Assembly (NCBI GenBank): GCA_008727115.1
Contig: CP044131.1
Span: 3,720,001-3,784,000 of the forward strand
Reading direction: 5' to 3'
Source: Comamonas testosteroni
Lineage (GTDB): Bacteria; Pseudomonadota; Gammaproteobacteria; Burkholderiales; Burkholderiaceae_C
Length of the DNA: 64,000 nt
The notes under the pieces were generated by a model. The model was given only the letters and a program-made list of their open reading frames with translations, was not told where the DNA came from and did not search any database. A program made the position numbers and the translations under genes. Shown in pieces: positions 59,566 to 64,000 of the stretch; positions within the stretch are counted from its first letter, which is position 1, and each line of letters begins with the position of its first letter.

Positions 59566-62500
59566 ACCAGGTATCAACAAAGCGCCCGTCACCTTCTCGC
59601 AGTCGCGCACCGGCCATGCCGCGCACCAGCCAGGCTCTGGTGTCCGCCGGGTCGATCACCGCATCAACCTCCAGCGTGGCCGCCATATGCATGGCCTCGC
59701 CATGCGCGTATTGCTGGGCCAGCAGCTTCTGGAACAGCGCTTCGCGCTCGGCACCTTCGGGCAGGGCTTCAAGCTCTTTGCGAAAGCCCAGGCGCACCGC
59801 ACCCTCAAGGCCCATGGCACCAAACTCGCCCGTAGGCCAGGCCACGTTGAAGATGGGCGCATGAAAGCTGCCCGCCGTCATGCCCATGGCTCCCAGGCCA
59901 TAGCCCTTGCGCAGCACCACGCTGAAATACGGCACGCGCAGCTTGGCCGCCATCACAAACAGGCGGCTGACATGGCGCACCTGGGCGGTCTTTTCAATCT
60001 CCGGCCCCACCATGAAGCCGGGCGTATCGACCAGGCTGACGATGGCAATGCCATGCGCATTGCACAACTGCATAAAGCGCGCAGCTTTGTCGGCAGCATC
60101 GGCATCAATCGCCCCACCCAGATGCGCAGGATTGTTGGCCAGCAGTCCCACGGGCCGGCCTTCAATGCGTGCCAGCGCCGTGTGTATGCCCAGACCAAAA
60201 CCGGTGCGCAGCATGAGCAAGCTGCCCTCATCCACCAGCTGTGCCATGGCCTGGCGCGTGTCGTAAGCGCGCAAGCGGTTCTCAGGCACGACATAGCGCA
60301 GCAGGCGCTGGTCGGGCGCTGTCCACTGCTGTGTGCGGCCCTGAAAGAACGACAAATAATGACGGGCCGCCGCCACCGCCTGCGCTTCGTCATCCACCAG
60401 AATATCGATCACGCCATTGGCATGCTGCACGCTGGCAGGGCCGACCTCTTCGGGCTTGAAAACGCCCAGGCCACCGCCTTCAATCATGGCCGGGCCACCC
60501 ATGCCGATATTGCTGCTGCGCGTGGCGATGATGACGTCGCTGCAGCCCAGCAGCGCCGCATTGCCCGCAAAGCAGCGCCCATGCGTAATGCCCACCACTG
60601 GCACCTGACCCGAGAGCGCCGCATAGGCCGCAAAGGTGTGGACATGCAGGCCCGCAACCACAGGCGTATCGGTATCGCCGGGGCGCCCGCCCCCGCCTTC
60701 GGCAAACAGCACCACGGGCAGTTTTTGCTGCAGGGCAATGCCCAGCATGCGATCGGTCTTGGCATGGTTGCGCATGCCCTGCGTACCCGCCAGCACCGTG
60801 GCGTCATAGGACATGACCACGGCACGCGATTTGTCCTCACCAAACTGCGCCGCGTTGATGGAGCCAATGCCGGTCACCATGCCGTCGGCAGGCGTGTTGG
60901 CCACCAGGTCGTCGATGCTGCGCCTGCGCGTTTGCGCCGCAATCGCCAGCGCACCGTATTCGATAAAGCTGCCCTCGTCACACAGGTCAGCAATGTTCTC
61001 GCGCGCGCTGCGGCTGCCCTGTGCATGGCGCTTGGCCATGGCTTCAGGCCGCGCCGCATCCAGCGTGAAAGCGTGACGGTCTTTCACACGCTGCAGATCG
61101 GCGCGAATGTGATCGGGGTCCAGCTCCTCGGCGGCCCGCTCGGCATGAGCGGCATCGCCCTGTGCGGCTTCCAGCAGCAGCAAAGGCTGGCCCTGCGCCA
61201 CATACGCACCCGGCTGCACCAGGCACTGCTGCACCACGCCAGCGCGCTCTGCCAGCAGCACATGCTGCATCTTCATGGCTTCGAGAATGCCCAGCTCTGC
61301 GCCTTTGGCCACGCTCTGCCCAGCCGCAACAGTCCACTGCACCACGCGCGCAGGCATGGGGGCCAGCACTGCATTTTCAGGAGCTTCTAGCGCTTGTTGT
61401 TCATGATTTTCAGATGATTTTGTATCTGAATTGCTTGCTTCACATGCGCTAACAGCTATTTTTTCAGAAGCACTGAGCAGCTCTGACAGCACCTCTTCCA
61501 GCCAGCGCGTATGCACTTGCTGCGACTGCATTTCGGGGCGCAGCGCCAGCGCCTGCAGCAGAGGCAGATTGCTGGCCAGACCTGCAATACGGCAATCGCC
61601 CAACGCGCGCTGAGAGCGGCGCAGCACATCCTCAAAACGCGGCGCATTGCTGTGCACGATGAGCTTGGCCAGCAGGCTGTCGTAATGTGGCGAAGGGCTG
61701 ACGCCTTGCTGCGCATGGCTGTCCACACGAAGGCCAGGGCCCTGCGGCCAGTGCAGGTGGCTGATGCGGCCGCTGCCGGGGCGCGACTGGCCTTGGGCAT
61801 CCAGCGTCTCGGCATTGATGCGCCACTGCATGGCATAGCCGCGCGGCTTGGGCGGTGCATTCACATCCAGCCCCAGATCCGCAAAATGTTCGCCCGCTGC
61901 AATGGCAATCTGGGCCTGCACCAGGTCCACGCCGAACACCTCTTCGGTGATGGTGTGCTCCACCTGCAGGCGCGGGTTGGCCTCAATGAACACATAGGGC
62001 AGAGACTGGCTTTCCAAATCCACCAGAAACTCAAACGTGCCCAGGCTTTCATAACGAATTTCAGCCGCCATGCGCAGCGCATCCTGTGTGATGCGCTTGC
62101 GTAGCGGCTGCGGCAAGCTGGGACTGGGCGCAATTTCCACCAGTTTCTGAAAGCGCCGCTGCAGCGTGCATTCACGCTCGCCCAGCGCCAGCGGCCACTC
62201 GCTGCCGTCGCCCAGAATCTGCACCTCGATATGGCGCGCACCGGTCATCAGGCGCTCCACATACACGCCGTCCACGCCAAACGCGGCCTGCGCCTCGCTG
62301 CGGCAGCGCTCATAAGCAGCAGCGACCTCATCCGCATGCATCACGGCTCGCATGCCGCGCCCGCCACCGCCGCCAATGGCTTTGATCATGATGCCGCTGG
62401 CACCATCGGCCTGCTGCTGTGCGAAGAACTGCTGGGCCTGCGCCAGCGTCACGGCCTCGGTGCTGCCGGGCATCAGCGGCACGCCGCATTGCTGGGCCAG

Positions 62501-62860
62501 CGCCCTGGCTTTGGCCTTGTCGCCCAGCAGCGCCAGCTGTGTGGGCGTGGGGCCGATAAAGCGCACATTCGCTGCCGCGCAGGCGCGGGCGAAGTCGGCG
62601 TTCTCGCTCAAAAAACCATAGCCGGGGTGCAGCGCATCGCAGCCTTGCTCATGCGCAATTTGCAGCAAATGCGCGCCGTCCAGATAGGCCGCCGGGCCGC
62701 TGGCGTTCAACGCCACCGCTTCATCTGCCGCTTTGACATGCGCGGCATCAGCATCGTCTTCGGCGTAGATCGCCAGGCTGGGAATGCCTAGCTCCTGCAA
62801 GGCACGAATGATGCGCAGCGCAATTTCACCGCGATTGGCGATCAGGACTTTTTCAAACAT
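59564..62860 (-). CDS. single-chain biotin-dependent acyl-CoA carboxylase
   Basis: The 1098-residue fusion joins all three activities. Residues 1-~455 form the biotin carboxylase (MFEKVLIANRGEIALRIIRALQELGI; ATP-grasp IKAIGGGGGRGMRAV; FIEANPRLQVEHTITE). Residues ~500-575 form the biotin carrier (LGILEAMKMQHVLLAE, biotinyl Lys530). Residues ~600-1098 form the carboxyltransferase (GRCFAGNAALLGCSDVIIAT, GPAMIEGGGLG and the PGFMVGPEIEKTAQVRHVSRLF block). The likely substrates are acetyl-, propionyl- or branched acyl-CoA. Residues ~466-494 between the first two domains come from a family B repeat. The synthetase gene upstream on the same strand suggests that a free acid is first activated and then carboxylated. 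Confidence 0.93.
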   Translation of the reverse strand: MFEKVLIANRGEIALRIIRALQELGIPSLAIYAEDDADAAHVKAADEAVALNASGPAAYLDGAHLLQIAHEQGCDALHPGYGFLSENADFARACAAANVRFIGPTPTQLALLGDKAKARALAQQCGVPLMPGSTEAVTLAQAQQFFAQQQADGASGIMIKAIGGGGGRGMRAVMHADEVAAAYERCRSEAQAAFGVDGVYVERLMTGARHIEVQILGDGSEWPLALGERECTLQRRFQKLVEIAPSPSLPQPLRKRITQDALRMAAEIRYESLGTFEFLVDLESQSLPYVFIEANPRLQVEHTITEEVFGVDLVQAQIAIAAGEHFADLGLDVNAPPKPRGYAMQWRINAETLDAQGQSRPGSGRISHLHWPQGPGLRVDSHAQQGVSPSPHYDSLLAKLIVHSNAPRFEDVLRRSQRALGDCRIAGLASNLPLLQALALRPEMQSQQVHTRWLEEVLSELLSASEKIAVSACEASNSDTKSSENHEQQALEAPENAVLAPMPARVVQWTVAAGQSVAKGAELGILEAMKMQHVLLAERAGVVQQCLVQPGAYVAQGQPLLLLEAAQGDAAHAERAAEELDPDHIRADLQRVKDRHAFTLDAARPEAMAKRHAQGSRSARENIADLCDEGSFIEYGALAIAAQTRRRSIDDLVANTPADGMVTGIGSINAAQFGEDKSRAVVMSYDATVLAGTQGMRNHAKTDRMLGIALQQKLPVVLFAEGGGGRPGDTDTPVVAGLHVHTFAAYAALSGQVPVVGITHGRCFAGNAALLGCSDVIIATRSSNIGMGGPAMIEGGGLGVFKPEEVGPASVQHANGVIDILVDDEAQAVAAARHYLSFFQGRTQQWTAPDQRLLRYVVPENRLRAYDTRQAMAQLVDEGSLLMLRTGFGLGIHTALARIEGRPVGLLANNPAHLGGAIDADAADKAARFMQLCNAHGIAIVSLVDTPGFMVGPEIEKTAQVRHVSRLFVMAAKLRVPYFSVVLRKGYGLGAMGMTAGSFHAPIFNVAWPTGEFGAMGLEGAVRLGFRKELEALPEGAEREALFQKLLAQQYAHGEAMHMAATLEVDAVIDPADTRAWLVRGMAGARLREGDGRFVDTW
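61381..61465. repeat. family B repeat inside the carboxylase gene
   Basis: GAGCTTCTAGCGCTTGTTG ... TTTTCAGAT and, mirrored, GTATCTGAATTGC ... ATGCGCTAACAGCTATTTT. It is nearly full length, in frame, and codes for the Ser/Glu/Ala-rich linker between the biotin carboxylase and carrier domains. Confidence 0.75.
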
Positions 62861-62870
62861 GAAGCTCTCG

Positions 62871-62925
62871 TTTTTATAGCTGACTGCGCTTGCAGTTAAA
62901 TGGTTTCAGGCCTGTTTCATCTAAA
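62871..62925 (+). repeat. family B repeat, half-element
   Basis: ATAGCTGACTGCGCTTGCAG, then TTAAATGGTTTCAGGCCTG: one outer and one inner arm between the carboxylase start and the synthetase stop. It separates two genes of the same orientation, 67 bp apart. Confidence 0.7.
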
Positions 62926-62927
62926 TC

Positions 62928-64000
62928 TCAAGAAATGTCCTTGAGCAGACGACGCAGCACCTTGCCCGCGCCCGTGGCCGGAAGCGCATCGATAAAGCGC
63001 AGCTCTCGCGGCGCCTTGTACGTGGCCATATGCTCTTTGCACCAGGCCAGCAGCGCATCGGCATCCACGCTCTGCCCGCTCTTGCAGACGATGAAGGCAC
63101 GCACCACCTCGCCTTTTTGCGCATCGGGCACGCCGATCACGGCGGCCTGTGCAACGGCTGGGTGCTTGATCAAAATGGTTTCAACCTCTTCGGGAAACAC
63201 GCTGTAGCCCGAGACCTTGATCATTTCCTTGAAGCGGCCGATGAAGGTCAGATAGCCGTCCTCATCGAACTTGCCCATATCGCCGGTGTAGACCCAGCCG
63301 TCCTTGAGCGTCTTGGCCGTGGCCTCGGGCTTGTTCCAGTAGCCCTTGAAATTGCCGGGGCCGCGAATGATGATTTCGCCCACTTCACCCGCTGGCAGCG
63401 GCTCGCCGGTTTCGGGGTCGATCACGCGGATTTCGTTGCCCGGCACGGGCTTGCCATGCGTGCCCCAGCGGATGGCATCACCGGGCATGAAGGTATCCAT
63501 GGTGTGGGTTTCGGACAGGCCATAGGACGCCTCGCTGGAGATGGCATTGGGCGCAAACTGCCGCCACTTGTTGGCCAGATCCTCGGTGTAGCTGATGCCA
63601 AAGCTGGTGACGGTATTGCGCCTCAGCGCGCTGAAATCCATCTTCTCCACACCCGGCAGCTGCATCAGCGCCACATTCATGGGCGCGATGCTGTACCACC
63701 AGCTGACGCGGTAGCGCTCCATGGCCTGGGCCACGGCCAGCGGATCAAAGCGGTGCAGCAGCACGCAGGGCGCGCCAGAGTACACGGGCATGTTCACGCC
63801 CATGGACATACCGGCAATGTGATAGAGCGGCGCCACGGCCAGTAGCACATCCTGATCGGTCACGCCGGTGCAGTCCGAAGCCCCCGCCGTCTTGCTCGCC
63901 GCGCTGCCGTAGCTGAGCATTGCGCCCTTGGGCAAACCGGTCGTGCCCGAGGTGTAAGTCATCAACGCCACATCGTCCATGCTCACGGCCACAGACTCTG
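62928..64000 (-). CDS. AMP-forming acyl-CoA synthetase (5' end beyond window)
   Basis: These are the C-terminal ~357 residues of an adenylate-forming ligase (class I). The first block in view is LMTYTSGTTGLPKGAMLSYGS (P-loop), followed by AISSEASYGLSETHTMD, the GEIIIRGPGNFKGYWNKPEATAKTLKDGWVYTGDMGKFDEDGYLTFIGRFKEMIKVSGYSVFPEEVE hinge region and the C-terminal catalytic Lys in PATGAGKVLRRLL. It activates fatty or aromatic acids to CoA thioesters. The start lies upstream of 64000, so the length is not determined. It precedes the fused carboxylase in the same direction. Confidence 0.92.
   Translation of the reverse strand, partial: ESVAVSMDDVALMTYTSGTTGLPKGAMLSYGSAASKTAGASDCTGVTDQDVLLAVAPLYHIAGMSMGVNMPVYSGAPCVLLHRFDPLAVAQAMERYRVSWWYSIAPMNVALMQLPGVEKMDFSALRRNTVTSFGISYTEDLANKWRQFAPNAISSEASYGLSETHTMDTFMPGDAIRWGTHGKPVPGNEIRVIDPETGEPLPAGEVGEIIIRGPGNFKGYWNKPEATAKTLKDGWVYTGDMGKFDEDGYLTFIGRFKEMIKVSGYSVFPEEVETILIKHPAVAQAAVIGVPDAQKGEVVRAFIVCKSGQSVDADALLAWCKEHMATYKAPRELRFIDALPATGAGKVLRRLLKDIS

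Overview
The window is a stretch of chromosome from a high-GC betaproteobacterium, most likely family Comamonadaceae and probably close to Comamonas or Delftia. This placement is inference. It rests on the number of Bug-type and Peripla_BP_6 solute receptors, Comamonadaceae-style small families (DUF1840, DUF3567, DUF4148, DUF3297, DUF3108), a single-chain biotin-dependent acyl-CoA carboxylase, and two families of dispersed intergenic repeats. I saw no rRNA, tRNA, CRISPR array or prophage. The only transposon is one intact IS5-family element.

Layout. 1-5363: end of a Liv-type ABC importer operon (livH fragment, livM, binding protein, livF) followed by a PaaK-like ligase with an altered P-loop. 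5430-6615: complete IS5-type insertion sequence with a TTAG target duplication. 6723-13133: Bug receptor, DUF1840, Cfa-like methyltransferase, membrane-anchored protein of unknown function, lipoprotein aminopeptidase, EptA-type phosphoethanolamine transferase. 13258-19827: acyl-CoA-binding protein, M20 amidohydrolase, Tat-type solute receptor, UbiB-like kinase, membrane diguanylate cyclase. 20142-22842: a compact three-gene unit of Tat-exported flavin amine oxidase, periplasmic cytochrome c and RidA-like lipoprotein. I consider this the most interesting candidate system. 22934-31215: Bug receptor, TraB/GumN protein, fumarylacetoacetase-type hydrolase divergent from an IclR regulator, DUF3108 and DUF3567 proteins, AbrB-type membrane protein with a small coupled membrane protein, ChaN-like lipoprotein. 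31262-43081: PAS-GGDEF-EAL protein, PurU, LysR regulator, divergent UvrD-like helicase, solute receptor, GlcD-like oxidase, ankyrin protein, D-serine dehydratase, DUF4148 protein.

43206-51974: a heavy-metal RND efflux operon (A, B, C subunits) divergent from its two-component regulator, with a perfect 22-bp palindrome of CusR/CopR type between them. 52085-54773: TPR-like protein, DUF445 membrane protein, DUF3297 protein and a repeat-rich gap. 54774-57804: nitric-oxide detoxification unit of flavohaemoglobin (hmp) divergent from norR, with a readable sigma-54 promoter and three NorR sites. 57717-64000: FKBP isomerase, class V aminotransferase, fused acyl-CoA carboxylase, and an acyl-CoA synthetase running off the window.

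Two repeat families connect the intergenic regions. Family A is about 70-105 bp of GC-rich hairpins. Family B is built on an AGCT-N3/4-GCGCTT half-element, often as inverted pairs. Family B also occurs inside reading frames in the aminopeptidase, the ChaN-like protein and the carboxylase, where it appears to supply linker or surface residues. Gaps longer than 300 bp without a gene are 16078-16445 (family B element plus divergent promoters), 19828-20141 (terminator and probable promoter/operator of the amine oxidase unit) and 54357-54773 (A-B-A repeat cluster). The 292-bp gap at 28178-28469 shows nothing recognisable apart from the ribosome-binding site at its end.
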